Position numbers and translations under genes: made by a program. Shown one piece after another: positions 36,201 through 47,482 of a stretch of 64,000 bases of DNA. Below the pieces are notes generated by a model, which saw nothing but the letters and a program-made list of their open reading frames with translations, was not told the DNA's origin and did not search any database. The stretch is taken from contig SIJG01000018.1 in the NCBI GenBank assembly GCA_023374025.1, forward strand, positions 651,947-715,946. The letters run 5' to 3'. The stretch comes from Heterodera schachtii. Taxonomy: Eukaryota > Nematoda > Chromadorea > Rhabditida > Heteroderidae. Position 1 is the stretch's first letter. The number at the start of each line of letters is the position of its first letter.

Positions 36201-38778
36201 GCAATGCCATTTTCGATCTGCTGAGGAACTGGACATTGTGTTTATGAGAATGGCGACCTGTCCAACTCCAACTCGTGCTCCTCCAACAGCGTCAGAAATG
36301 CGTTCCATCGTCCGATGATTTCCCTTTCTCTCTGGGCAATCTCTGCGCTTCCATGGAATCGTTCCGCCTGCAGTTCCGCGCTGAGTTCCTTCAGCAACTG
36401 AAAGCGTTCCTTCTTAGGGGCCGCCTCCGTTTGAATGTTTCGCATCATTCGCTTCCCCGTCTCAACACTTTGCGCATTCGGCGAACATTTGAACTGTCCG
36501 AGGACGACGGAACTGAACGAATTAATCACTGATGTTTTATCACTGATAATTCGGTCGGCTTTCGCTTTCATTTGCCTTTTTCGCTTACATTTCTCGAAGC
36601 CACGCTTCCCGCACATCGGCCTTTTTGTGGAAGAGTTGGGCGCGGTGTTCCAATCTCTCCTGCCTCTGCAACTCTTCGATCAGTGCGCCTTGCCTCGCGT
36701 GCTCCGCCTTTTCCAATTCGCTCCACGCGCCCTCCAAATCGTGCAGAAGAAACCCCTCGGGGGGCGCGTAAGCCCTGCGGCGCGAAGCGTTTCGCTTTGT
36801 TTGGATAGCGAAGAAAAGGGCCTCCAACTGAAAAGGGAAATGATTTGAATCATAAAAAGTGTCGAAAATGCCAAAAATTGCGTGGGTCCGTCCGTCACTT
36901 TGCCCTGCCCTTCGCTCGCCTTTTACCTCGCCCTTTTCCCGGTACTTCGGCGGCTTCTCCTCCTTTCGAAATCGGTTGAATTGCGCCAATTCGTCTCGCA
37001 ACTCCGTCAAATTGTTGGGGAAGTGTCGGGCGGACAACCAGCTGATCGTCCGTCGCACCCAACTGATCAGCTCGCTGGCCAACTGCTCGTACTCCTCTTG
37101 CATGCCGTCCTGCTCCACCAATTCTCCGATCACTTTGGCCACTCGCCTTGCGCCGGTCATTTCCGTTTTTTGTTTGGCGAAAAAGTGGTAGAACAGCGAC
37201 ACGTACGTGATGATGGATCTTTGGGGAAAATCTCAAACAAAGGCCAAGGCCAGGCAGAAACTTCTCATCGGGGTGCGACACGTTCACATCTTCCGCGTCC
37301 AGCAGTGGCGAAATGTCCAAATGCTTCTCCGCCACATCGAAGGCCAAGTTCAAATTGCCTAAATCACAAAGGCATGCCCAACTCCCCCCCCCCCGGCCCA
37401 ACCGATCGTTTCCTGCGGGTTCAGTGCGTCGAAGTCGAGCAGTTCGGGCCTGACCAACGAAAGTAAACCCAATGAGTCACCGCCCCATCCCTTTAGCACC
37501 TGTGCGCGTGGATCAGTGCGCAGAAGGCGAGTCCGCTGCGCCAGCTCGAGCTGAAGTTGTCCACCTTCACGTTCGGGTAGCCGGCCGTTTTGCGCTGGCA
37601 CCACAGCAAAAGCGCCTCTTTCGCGTGTTTCCGTTCGCCCGATTCTTTCGTCTGCAAAAAATGGCATTTTTATGGACGGATCAAAAGCACAGAATGATCA
37701 GTCACCTCAATTTCAATGTTTTCGATGGTAAATCGGAGAATGATTGTCCAAATTAAGCCCAAAATCAATCTTTCGTTTCCGTCCGTTATGTCTTCCGCCC
37801 CAATGTTTTCCAACTAAAAAACCATCCAATTTCTGCTGATTAACCCCCTAATTGGTCACCTGAATCCGTTTGTACTTTAGAAAATCCAAACATCTGAGAA
37901 GGTTTTCCGTTGTTTTTCCGTTTGTTCTCCTTTTACTTTTACCTGTTCAGGTTTTCGATCTTCTGAACTCTCATCCGTCCTCTGTTCGGTTTTCCCAATT
38001 TTTCTCCACTGATAATCTCCAGAAATCTGAGCAATTAAATCACATTTTGTTTTTGCTGTTTTTAAATATTGCCATCATCACCAACTTCATCAAGAGAATT
38101 CCATCCGAAAAATCGCTGAACAAATCGTTGATCTCCAGACGGCCCTTTGTTAAATTAACAAAAATAAATCTCATCTTCCTCTCGGCTTTATTCCGCACCC
38201 TCTCAATTTTTGGGCTTTGCCCTCCTTTCCCCTCCCTCCCCCGGCTTTACCCCTTCTCCCCTCCCCCTGTTTTACCTCCTCTTCCCTCCCCTACTCCTGG
38301 CTTTATCCCTCCCTTTCCCCGTACCCCACCCCCTTCCTCCGCTCCTCCTCCTCCGGCTTTACCCCCTCTCCCTGTGCCCTCTCCCTTTCTCCTCCCGGCT
38401 TTATCCCTCCCTTCTCCTCCCCCGCCCCCGCTCTTCTTTGCTCACTCTGTTCAGATAAGTGTTGCACCATTTTGTGAAAGTCTTCTTTTGGATGTGAATG
38501 CGTTCGTCCTTCAGCTGTCTGATTCTGTTCTGCTCGAAGTACAATGTCTCGTCCAGCTGCAGTTCCTCCTCCTCCTCCTCCCCCTCCGGCCGTTCCTTCG
38601 CCCCATTCATTGCCTTTGCTTTTCCCCCTCCTTTTCCGCCCTTTCCATTCCTTTCATCTTTTGCCCATCCGTTTTTCTCATAATTGTCGTGACTTTCATC
38701 TTTGTGGTTATTGGCTCCTCCTTTATTCAAATTGGAACGAACGGTGGAGGAAGGAGAAGAAAAGGCAGGAGAGGCCAT
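20604..38778 (-). CDS. sma-1: beta-heavy spectrin (SMA-1/karst type)
   Basis: A giant actin-crosslinking membrane-skeleton protein of the apical epithelial cortex. Start ATG at 38778 ([11 protein letters not shown]), stop TAA at 20604. Order on the minus strand: CH1 ([15 protein letters not shown] near 38470; [20 protein letters not shown] near 37780), CH2 ([13 protein letters not shown] near 37630, VSHPDEK near 37270, [12 protein letters not shown] near 37190), spectrin repeats, an SH3 domain at about 34870-34720 ([30 protein letters not shown]), many more repeats across about 34690-22440, a PH domain at about 21450-21000 ([20 protein letters not shown], ending [10 protein letters not shown]), and a disordered Gln/Asn-rich tail. 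The SH3 between repeats and the great length identify the beta-heavy rather than the conventional class. Individual repeat exons were not all resolved. Several large introns hold pyrimidine repeats, and one holds a foldback element. Confidence 0.93.
21949..22120. repeat. CT-rich low-complexity tract in spectrin intron
   Basis: Pyrimidine tract with a (CT)n core at about 22026-22048. Glu/Arg-rich open frames on the opposite strand are by-products of this composition. Confidence 0.7.
23307..23396. repeat. (CT)n microsatellite in spectrin intron
   Basis: Imperfect CTCTCT array directly before the exon encoding [11 protein letters not shown] on the minus strand. Confidence 0.8.
23637..23775. repeat. 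pyrimidine minisatellite, unit about 17 nt
   Basis: About eight copies of a CCCCTCCTTCTCCTTTT-like unit with small length changes, inside the spectrin intron that also holds the foldback element. Confidence 0.8.
23937..25072. mobile_element. foldback / long-TIR element inserted in a spectrin intron
   Basis: Two arms of about 250 bp (23937-24190 and 24826-25072) are near-perfect inverted copies. Both are built from tandem GCGGCGCNGACANTT-type units with interspersed CCCAGTCAAAG blocks. Both inner ends read CAGAATTAAATGACCCCAAAA or its complement. The roughly 635-bp centre is AT-rich with no long open frame. Both outer ends begin GATG. The flanks carry CCCTCCCTCC on each side, compatible with a 10-bp target duplication, although the context is C/T-rich. 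No transposase is present, so it is non-autonomous. Long TIRs and a 9-10 bp duplication suggest a Mutator/foldback-like class (inference). Confidence 0.8.
26941..27029. repeat. (CT)n microsatellite in spectrin intron
   Basis: Mostly perfect CT dinucleotide array with a few interruptions, in a spectrin intron. Confidence 0.85.
29314..29342. repeat. C-rich run in spectrin intron
   Basis: Nearly uninterrupted C run (CCCCTTCCCCCC...CCTCCCCC). Confidence 0.75.
30115..30300. repeat. (CT)n-rich tract in spectrin intron
   Basis: Two blocks of CT dinucleotides separated by TGTGTCTCTCCTC, repeated at about 30140 and 30212. Short Arg/Glu frames on the other strand are artefacts of it. Confidence 0.8.
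38217..38440. repeat. pyrimidine minisatellite in the first spectrin intron
   Basis: Imperfect tandem units containing GGCTTTA(T/C)CCCTCC with variable C/T spacers, six or more copies, located just downstream of the first coding exon of the minus-strand spectrin gene. Confidence 0.75.
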
Positions 38779-39587
38779 AATATGAGGAGGAAAAGCTGGG
38801 AGAGAAAATTGTTTTAATGGGTAAATTGAAGGAAGGAATTGGGTGAGAAAACAAATGGACGCCGTGGGGGGGGGACGGAGAGGAGGGGGAAGGGGGGGGG
38901 GGGGGGGAGGGGAGGAGGAGGGGAAGGGGGGGGGGGATGGAGGGAGCGGCGGATGGGTGCGCCATGCAAAGGGAGGCGTTCCCCCACTGCGCGGGTGTGC
39001 TAAAGGTCACCCCCGTTGTTGTTGTCGTCTTCGTCGTCGTCCACTCACCACATCAGCAGCAGTCCTTCGTCCGTCCATCAAAATGCAATGGGATGGGTGG
39101 TGAATGAGGGGGGAGGGGGGCGATCCGGTGGCGACGGAATGAGGCGAGGGGGGGGGGGGGGAAGGAGAGCGGAGAGGGAGTGCAGGCAAAGACACCTCGG
39201 GGGAGAGGGAGGGAGGGAAGAGGGAGGGGGGCGGAGATTAGCGCAGGATCAGAGTGGGGACAATTTGAATTTATTTGGGTGCCTTCACAACTCCGCTACG
39301 ATTCAATCAGTTCAAACATTTATTCGTTGTTCTGTCGTCACTCGCCCAAGAAAACTATTTTTAGATTAAATGGGATTTGGACACTTTTTGGCAACCAATA
39401 AACAATTTGTGGCTAATAGTGAGGAAGGATTAATGAGGGGAGGAGGGGTAAACATTGTCATTGGATGAACGCACGGACGGACAAAGAAAGAACCAATCGA
39501 AGTTGGACGGACGGAAGGGGGGGGGGGCACAAGTTGAGAATGAATCATTGACAGCGCGAGATTGGGGAGGCGGGCGGTGACCGAAGC

Positions 39588-39616
39588 GGGGGGGGGGGGG
39601 GGGGGGGGGGGGGGGG
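39588..39616. repeat. 29-nt poly-G run
   Basis: Twenty-nine consecutive G. A 16-nt poly-C run follows at 39646-39661, 29 bp away, so the pair could fold as an inverted repeat. Confidence 0.85.
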
Positions 39617-40383
39617 AGAGGGGTCAAGGCCCATCTGCCGCATTACCCCCCCCCCCCCCCCGCCCAGTCAAATGAATGAGTGGAAGGACCCTTTCCCGCG
39701 GATTTACCCATTTATCTGTTCCCTTAGAATGGAATGTGAATGGATTCTCTTCTCTTCCTCATTATACAACATTAACTGGAAAAGTGAGTGGAATTGAGGA
39801 ATTAGTGATCAGATGGAAATTGGGATGGGCGAGGAGGGAAACCGTTAAAAGCATTTGGGGGAGGGAGGTCCTTTTAAATTCAGTCCCCATTAATATTGTA
39901 GAAAAAAATAAACTGTTTTGTTATGTTGAGATATGTAAATTGAGTGTTATGGATTTGTTGTGACAATGAATGGGGCGGGGGGTAATTAGCATAAATAGTG
40001 GTGATAGTCCGCCGGTGGTTTTTGTTTTGTTTGGTCCGCCGGCGATGTTTCTGTTGTACTTTTTGTCAAATGTTTTTCAAATGAGTTGCGATTAATCAAT
40101 CAGCAGAAGATGACCACCCCTTCCGTTCCCTTCCCTTGCATTCGCTTCTTATCTTTTGACGTCCGTTCTTTCCATTCTTCAAATTCTTCCAACCAATCAT
40201 TTGAATGTTTTCATTGAATATTCTCTTTTGAAAACAATAACTAATTGCTGTGTGTTATGTTTGGATCGCCAAAATTTAAATGCATTTTCCATTTCAATGG
40301 GACGGATAAAAATGGACATTTTGCATGCCATGATATCCCTTAATTAAGGGAGAGTTGAGATTCTCCTTTTCAAAAACTTTTTT

Positions 40384-40545
40384 AGATACTAAATTTGTTT
40401 AGTTTAGTTGGAAATGACGCGAGTTATGGCTGATCAAAATAAATAATACAAAAAAGCCAATTACCAGTGTATTTTGAATTAGCGCGAAAAAAATTACGCC
40501 ATTTCGCTATTTGGCGTTTCGACCAATTTTGTCTAACACTGGAGC
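40384..40545 (-). repeat. dispersed repeat, copy B (inverted relative to 17996-18155)
   Basis: The reverse complement matches copy A over about 160 bp with an indel in the middle. It ends close to the calcineurin B promoter region, about 190 bp before the initiator ATG. Confidence 0.85.
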
Positions 40546-40731
40546 GTACCAATAGTCCACTGGGCTTGACCCATAGTGCAATCAATACCAATCTCGCCAT
40601 ATTACGAGCCCTGTTTAAGATTAAACGATTGCCTACTCATTTCGTAGCTTTGAATATATTTATTTTGGTAAATGTTTTTAGGTCTTTGTTCGACTCTTTT
40701 TCGTTTATTTCCTTACCTCTTACAACCAAAA

Positions 40732-42022
40732 ATGGTAACATTTAATTGTTCTCTTTTATTTTCCATTTTCATATTAGGGAAACGAAAACTCACTTCCCAT
40801 GGAAATGTGCAGCAATTTTGACGCATACGAACTGCGGCGATTGGCAAGACGTTTCAAAAAATTGGACTTGGATGGGTCCGGCAGTTTGAGCGTGGACGAG
40901 TTCATGTCCTTGCCTGAACTGCAGCAAAACCCTCTCGTGCAGCGGGTCATTGACATTTTCGACTCTGATGGAAACGGCGAAGTCGACTTCAAAGGTACAT
41001 AATTCGGCGCTATTTGCAAAGAGCGCTCTTTTGAATTTTATCAAAAAGTAAAAACAAAAGGGGGGACCCTTTTGGTTTGCAAAATTTTTTAATATATAGT
41101 CATGAAAATTTATTCCCTATGGTTCTTTGGGTCCATGCGCTCGAATTAGATGTCAGATTTTTTTGTTTGTTTAGAATTCATCCAAGGCATTTCGCAGTTC
41201 AGTGTCAAAGGCGACAAAAACGTCAAATTGCGATGTGAGCCTTTGACGGATTGAAAATGATGGCCAATTTGTGTCCGCTTTTCCTTTCCCGTTAAATTTT
41301 CATTTATTGAGTTGCGTTTCGCATTTACGACATGGACAGAGACGGTTTCATCTCCAACGGCGAACTGTTCCAAGTCCGTTCATTTGTCTTTCTTTTTGGC
41401 ATTTTCACTTAGGTGCTCAAAATGATGGTGGGCAACAATCTGAAGGACACGCAACTGCAGCAAATCGTCGACAAAACCATTCTTTTCCATGACAAGGACG
41501 GGGATGGAAAAATATCCTTCGAGGAGTTTTGTGACGTGAGTTGGGGTGACGTGCAAAACGGTCGTTGTTTTCTGAGCTTTGCGGTGTTTGACCGCTTTGA
41601 TTGGTCTGACCAACCGAGCCGACTTTGGCCTTTCTCCTGACTTACTTTTGCACTTTGACCATTTGGTCCCAGTTTTGTCTCCTCTTTACCAACTCATCCA
41701 ATTTTACAGGTAGTGGAGGGGACAGAAGTTCACAAAAAAATGTAATCCTTTTTCTGCTTAATGCTACGCAATTCATTTTCACTTTTCAGGGTCCTAGAGA
41801 ACATTTGAAAGAAATGTAATCCTTTAAATTATTTGTTTCCGTTTTGTTTTACTAATTTGTTCTCCGCTAATTTGTTAACACTCCGTTTTTCCTTTGTTTT
41901 GTTTCCCTCCCTTTGTGTTTGTTTTAAATGCTTCGTCTTTTTTCCTTTTCCCCTTAACATTTCCCCATTTTCAGGTCGTTGGCAATTTGGACGTTCACGA
42001 GAAGATGGTGGTAAAGCCGTAA
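40732..42022 (+). CDS. cnb-1: calcineurin regulatory subunit B (CNB-1)
   Basis: The Ca2+-binding regulatory subunit of the Ser/Thr phosphatase calcineurin. Exons: 40732-40734 (only the ATG), 40778-40994, 41175-41234, 41312-41373, 41413-41535, 41975-42022; 513 nt, 170 aa. The N-terminus reads [13 protein letters not shown], so the myristoylation Gly-2 is kept. All four EF-hands are intact ([52 protein letters not shown]). The linker helix [19 protein letters not shown] is near identical to the family. The end is VHEKMVVKP. The first coding exon is a 3-nt ATG before GTAACA. Confidence 0.97.
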
Positions 42023-42494
42023 CAAAATGAATTCTCCAAAAATGAGCTGAAAAGTGTTGTCAGAGTCAATTTAGCTGTTTTTTTAATTTAAGACAATAAA
42101 AGTCAAAATTATTACCAAAAACTTCTGAAAAATTTAACCGAATGAGTGAATGTTTTATTCTTTTCACATCCCTTCTTTTTCTATTATTGTTCGGCTGGGA
42201 ATTTAAGTGAAGCATAGTTTCAATGATTCTTTAAAATAGCCTATGCATTTAATTACTTTTCATGCATTCTCATCAAAAATATGTAAGCTAAAAACCCTCA
42301 GCCAATTTTTCTGTGTTTTTCCTTTTAACTTTTGTATAACGCTTCATTAGTTTTTTGCCATTTTTCATTCATTGTCTATCTCTTCTAGTCACTATGCTTT
42401 TCACGCATAAATTTTTTATTATTATTTTCGTCGAATTTTTAATTGGTTTAAAATCCAGTTTTGCATAATTATGAATTACCCCACTTTTACTTAA
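42023..42494. other. intergenic, 472 bp
   Basis: AT-rich. No open frame that could encode the missing N-terminal TAF5 domains is seen on the plus strand. Confidence 0.5.
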
Positions 42495-44433
42495 ATGAGC
42501 AAAGGGATGTCTTTGTCCGACGATTTGAATGTCCAAATTTATTCTGCGAAATCGACCGTTGTGCAGCCACCGCAGCAGGAAAAGAAGTTGAAGATGTTTT
42601 ACGGGGTTTGTAGGGACGACTATCTGACGAGTTATGCGGCGGACAAAAAGCGCATGAAATTGGAGAAGAGCAAAGACGGGAAGAAAAAGGAAACGAACGC
42701 GCCGGCGGCGGAACGCATTCCGATGCCAACACTGCCGGAGAGTGTGAAGATGGAGTACAGGGCATCGATGAAGGACGCGCAGCAGCGGAAAGTCTGTCGC
42801 GAGTGGAGGGGGCGCCGTGAAAAATAAGAAAAACCGCTTTTCCTTTTATGAGTTACCACAATATTTTCATGGGAAGGTGTGGGACGAACGCGGCATTTTT
42901 TCTGGCATTCGCCATACCAAGGCATTCCCCCCCCCCCTCCCGTTTAGTATCGCATTTCCCAAGAGAGTCCGCCCTCCGTTTGCCTTTACTCCGTTTTGAA
43001 TGCTGGCGGTGGCCTTTGCAGCGCGACTTTTGCCGACAACGGCTCAATGGTTGCAATGGGAATGGGCAATTCGCAGGTGCAAATCGAACTGTTGGCAACG
43101 GAGCGAATGAAAATGTTGAAAGAGGCGAAGGAATTGACACAATTGGACGGCGAAATGGACGAATTTGGGGAGGAAATGTTCGAAGAGACGGACGGACCAA
43201 AGTCCGTCACTTTTGTGGTAAGCATAACTTGGTTTATTGTAAAACAATAGACCCCCCCCGTTTTTGAATTTTATTCATTTTTGATTCCCCCGTTTCATTT
43301 CCCTCTTTAGGGTCACTGTGGCCCCGTCCACTCCCTTTCTTTCTCTTGTGAAAAGCGTCTTTTGCTCTCCGCTTCCCGCGACGCGACCATTCGCCTTTGG
43401 AATTTGGACACCCATCGCAATGTCGTCGTTTATCGGCCGCTTCTTCCTTTATGGAAGGGTAACAAATAAATACTTAAAACGGAGTTCTCGTTTTCAATTT
43501 GTTCAATAGTTAACCAGAAAAAAATCAAAAATTTTGCTAATTTTTAAAAAATTTTCATTTCGGTAGGGGTGGGGTGGGTCCACTACGTTTCCCTTACCCT
43601 GGCTTGGACCTGATTTTACTGCTCTACAATTTCTTTGCCTTTGTGATTTGAGTCCTTCAATTTTTGCCATTTTCCCGCTCTCATTCTCTATCAGTCCAAT
43701 TCTGCAACCGTGGCTATTACTTCGCTGCTTCGACTTCCGATGCGACAGTTTCCCTGTGGGCAACTGACCGCGTAAAGCCCTTGCGACTGTTCGTCGATGC
43801 GACTGATGACGTCACCGAATTGGACTTCCATCCCAACTGCAATTACATAATTGGTGGCTCAGAAGACAAAGTCATTCGCGTGTGGGACGTGCTCACGGGC
43901 ACTTGTGTACGCACTTTTGCCGACCCAACCATCGCCGACAGGGGACCAATCCGCGGACTTCGTGTAACTTTACCACTTCGAAAACTCCTTTTTTAAATCA
44001 TTACAATGTTTTTTCAGACTTCCCCCTGTGGTCGCTATTTGGTCGCTGCTTATGAGGAAGGCACCGTCGGCATTTGGGATATGGCCCAGCAAAAGCGACT
44101 GCTGCTGGCCCAGGACACGGACACTCCGTTCGAGTTCAGCACTCCCATCGTTTTCTCGAGGGACGCGTCCATTGTCGCCGTCGGCACTCCCCGTTACGGC
44201 ATTAGCTTTTTCTCCATGGAAGTGGCTTCATCGGCAGCCCATCAGCAGCAACAGCAAACGATGTGCGGTCGCTGACTTTCCTTGCCCCTTTTGGCAAATA
44301 AATTGGGCCTTTTTTCAGAGTCAATCCGACTGGCTTTGCCCAGTTCTGCTTCGCCACCAAGCGGACTTGCCTGTTGGATATGCACTTCACGCGCAAGAAC
44401 GTCGTGCTCGCGTTGGGGGCGTTTGAGCAGTGA
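42495..44433 (+). CDS. taf-5: TAF5-type TFIID subunit, WD40 part only
   Basis: TAF5 is a scaffold of TFIID. Exons 42495-42791, 42829-42878, 43022-43217, 43311-43458, 43695-43963, 44018-44262, 44319-44433 sum to 1320 nt (439 aa), in phase. The model begins MSKGMSLSDDLNVQIY and then KMFYGVCRDD, the basic linker, and RIPMPTLPESVK, which equals the TAF5 segment just before the propeller. WD blades follow: GHCGPVHSLSFS, ASRDATIRLWNLD, YYFAASTSDATVSLWATDR, GGSEDKVIRVWDVLTGTCV, TSPCGRYLVAAYEEGTVGIWD. The tail is MHFTRKNVVLALGAFEQ, the TAF5 C-terminus. LisH and the NTD2 domain are not encoded here. The 42792-42828 intron is short (37 nt). Confidence 0.88.
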
Positions 44434-44916
44434 TCGATGATTTCCCCCCCCCCCCCCCCGCCGTTTTGTTCGTTTTGCCTTTCCTTCTCCACAAACGCCT
44501 TCAGTTGCGCGTGTTGCTCGGGTCACAATTTGTTCTTTCCTTCTCCCCCTTCCCTTTTTGACTTTCCCTCCCTTTTGCGTTTCCTTTCCATTCATTCTTC
44601 CGCTCATCGTTCACTCCATTCGATTTCTCCCTTTATCTGTGCCAACGATCTCATTTTCCTCTCCTTCCCCTCCCTTTTCCAGTTTTGCTTCACAAATTGT
44701 GAATTCTTAGGGACTTTGAATTACCCATTTGAGCATAAATAAAACGTTTTTTCTTGTTTGATTTTTGAAAGGTGGAGCCAATTCCCGCTCCCCCCCCCCC
44801 ATTCGCATTCATTCATTTAATTTCGCCTCCCCCCCCCCCCCCACTTTTCCCAATTTTGTTCTCTCCTCCTCGACCTTGTCGTCTCCGTCAAAGGTCACTT
44901 CCCCCATTCCCCTCAG
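44434..44916. other. intergenic, 483 bp
   Basis: Pyrimidine-rich with C runs at about 44443-44459, 44791-44800 and 44829-44842. Holds the TAF5 3' UTR and the P450 upstream region. An AG sits immediately before the P450 ATG (CCTCAG|ATG), which could be a trans-splice acceptor (inference). Confidence 0.45.
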
Positions 44917-47473
44917 ATGGGCTTTTTGGTCGTTTTTCTGATCGCTTCTCTGTTCGCTTGGCTTTCCGCTTGGATCAGTCGGAAGTTTTTGCGCATCTCT
45001 CAGTTGGTCAATCGAATCCCGGGCCCCTCCACTTTGCCTTTGGTCGGAAATCTCCATCAAATCCGGCTTAAGCCCGATGGTTAGTCAGATTAGGGCCCCC
45101 TGTGTGGACTGTTTGTTCAGAATTCTTCGAGCAAGTCCAGGGCCTCGCTTATATGTTCGGGGAGAAGAACGGACGCATCGCGCGGGCGTGGCTCGGCCCC
45201 ATTCCCCTTGCGATCATTTTTGGCGCCGAGGAAGTGGAGCCGGTGCTGGGCAGCAAAAAACTGCTGACGAAGGTCCTCCCTCACCCCTCCCTCTGCTTCT
45301 AATTGCGGGGTAACCCCCCTAATGGGTAACATTTAAAAAAGCAACAAACTCTAAATAAGCCGGTGATTCCCACTGTGGCACTGCCATTGCCAAACCCCTG
45401 CTTGTCAAGATGTTCCACTACTCCTTTCTGTCCGCTTGGATCGGCGACGGCCTTTTACTCAGTAAGCCGAACAAATGGCGCCCCCGGCGGAAGTTGCTCA
45501 CCCCCACCGTGGGTTATTTATTCCGTCCGATTGCTTCCGCTTACTCACTCTTTTTGCTCAGTTTCACTACGACATTCTGAAGGACTTTGTGCCGGTCTGT
45601 CCCTCCCTTTCCCCCAAATTCTCTTCAACCCCTAAAAAGGTGTATAATCGGCATGGCACCACATTAGTGCAAAAGATGGAGAAAATTGCGGAAAGTGGAG
45701 AATTTGTGGACATTTTCCACACCATCACTCTGTGCACTTTGGACATCATTTGTGAGGCGGCACTTGGCGTGAACATTGACGCGCAACGGACCATTCATTC
45801 GGACTATTTGGACGCGGTGTTCGCCATCAAAAATATCATTTTCCAACGGATAGTCAAACCGCAGGTAAAAGGACAACCGACGGAGGGGACGACGATTAAT
45901 GGGCGAACAGTTGGATGAGTGGCCAATTAACATTTGGCATGGCATTGCTTAATTGGCCTATTAAGGCTAATCGGTGTTTTCAGTTCTATCCCGAATTTCT
46001 GTTCAATATTTTCGGGGCTGGCAAAGAGCAGAAGCGATGTGTCCAAATTCTGCACGATTTTACTAATAAGGTGAAGACCTGCAGAATCATTTGCCATTCA
46101 AGCCATAAAACCAAATTAAGGCGATTTTGGCACGTAAAAAAGCGATGGAAGAAGCGGGAGGCATTGAGAAATTAGTGGCGAAGAAAGTGGCGGAGGGAGG
46201 CAAAGGGGTGAGGTAATCGGAGAAGAAAGGGCCCAAGGGAAGGCAATGGCATATAAAAATGGACAGAAGGGACAAAGGCAATGCCATTTTAGACAAAATA
46301 AATTGCCAGTAGAAAATGCCTAAATCCGTTCCGCAAATCTCGAAACTAAGCAGAGATTCTTTTTGGAGTGTTGAAACCCGTATAAAATACATCTCCTTCT
46401 TCCGATTGGCATTATTGGATTTGATGTTGGACATGGAGCAGCGCGGCGAGTTAGACTTGGCCGGCATTCAGGAGGAAGTGGACACGTTCACTTTTGAGGT
46501 GTTTTTCTGATTGGGTTAACCAATGCTCCCCCCCCCCCGCCCAATTTCCGTAGGGCCACGATACGACTTCGACAGCATTGAATTGGTTTTTGCATTTGAT
46601 GGGTGCCAATCCCGAGGTGACAACGGCATTCGTGCAATTGGAATTTCTCATGCACAAATCGCAGATCCAATCGCGCGTTCAGCGTGAAATTGACCAATTG
46701 CTGGGGCCCGACCCTGAGGCCGAACTTCGCTACGAGCAATTGGGCGAGTTGCGCTACTTGGAAGCGTGTCTGAAGGAAACCCTCCGGTCTTTCGCTGCAT
46801 GCCAATTGCTTTATCCGTCCCCTTATCTGCTTTAGCCTTTACCCAAGTGTCCCACTCATCGCTCGACAGGTCCAACCGAATCTTAGCTTTTCTATTATCA
46901 CTTATTGGTCCTTTCCTTTTTAAAGGTAACTGAGGACACGCAAATCAGTGAGTGGTGGGAAGTGTTTGGCTGAGATTTGCTTCTCATTTCAGAGGATTTT
47001 TTGCTGCCTGCGGGGACCGGCATTATCATTGTGGCGTCGATGATCCACCGCGACCGCAATTATTGGGAAAACCCCGAGGGTTCGTTTCGTCTTCTTTCTG
47101 CCGATTTGCTTCTTTTGTTCTGCCCCTTTCAGTTTTTGATCCCGAGCGCTTTTTGAAGGTCGACTATCTGAAGCATCCCTACTGCTATATCCCTTTCAGT
47201 GCGGGCTCTCGCAATTGCATCGGTTGGCATTTTGAGGGGGGGGGGGGGGGGGAGAAAGTGCCGACGGTTATGGCAAATGCTCAAATCCCCCAAGGCCAAC
47301 GTTTTGCTCTTATGGAAGAGAAGTGCCTAATCACAAAGATACTTCGTTCTTTTCGGGTCACTTCAAAATTACGCACTGATGAGGTGAGAAGGGAAAGAAT
47401 CGTTTATTGGACACAACTTATTCAGATGCGTGTTTCCGCTGAACTGATCATTCGGCCAATGTTTGGTGAGTGA
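44917..47473 (+). CDS. cytochrome P450, CYP4 clan
   Basis: A membrane-anchored monooxygenase. Sixteen exons (44917-45079, 45121-45272, 45410-45508, 45562-45594, 45640-45864, 45984-46070, 46121-46212, 46354-46498, 46554-46616, 46665-46786, 46836-46869, 46926-46947, 46993-47079, 47133-47222, 47295-47383, 47426-47473) sum to 1551 nt, 516 aa, all in phase. An N-terminal hydrophobic anchor is followed by the proline hinge [20 protein letters not shown]4 landmarks: [19 protein letters not shown] (helix I), KETLRLYPSVPL (ExxR), FDPERF, and the heme loop [20 protein letters not shown]. The closest remembered relatives are CYP4V-like fatty-acid omega-hydroxylases; the substrate is not predictable. Exon 8's 5' end is the least certain. 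A poly-G run sits in the intron right after the heme Cys exon (about 47236-47252). Confidence 0.95.
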
Positions 47474-47482
47474 AAGAGAGAC

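Larger units (their letters stand above)
38779..40731. other. gene-poor region upstream of spectrin and calcineurin B
   Basis: About 1.95 kb holding the divergent upstream regions of spectrin (-) and calcineurin B (+). 38863-39240 is G-rich with repeated G runs. A 29-G run and a 16-C run follow near 39588-39661. The remainder is AT-rich and carries copy B of the dispersed repeat. An open stretch at 39676-39963 has no family similarity and I do not call it. Confidence 0.55.

Noticed and set aside
39676..39963. 95-codon plus-strand open stretch
   Set aside because: No true ATG context, no similarity and no splice partners; lies in a gene-poor tract.
41536..41974. Extra open frames inside the last calcineurin B intron
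   Set aside because: No similarity; both flanking exons join in phase (CD|VVGNLD) as in all calcineurin B proteins.
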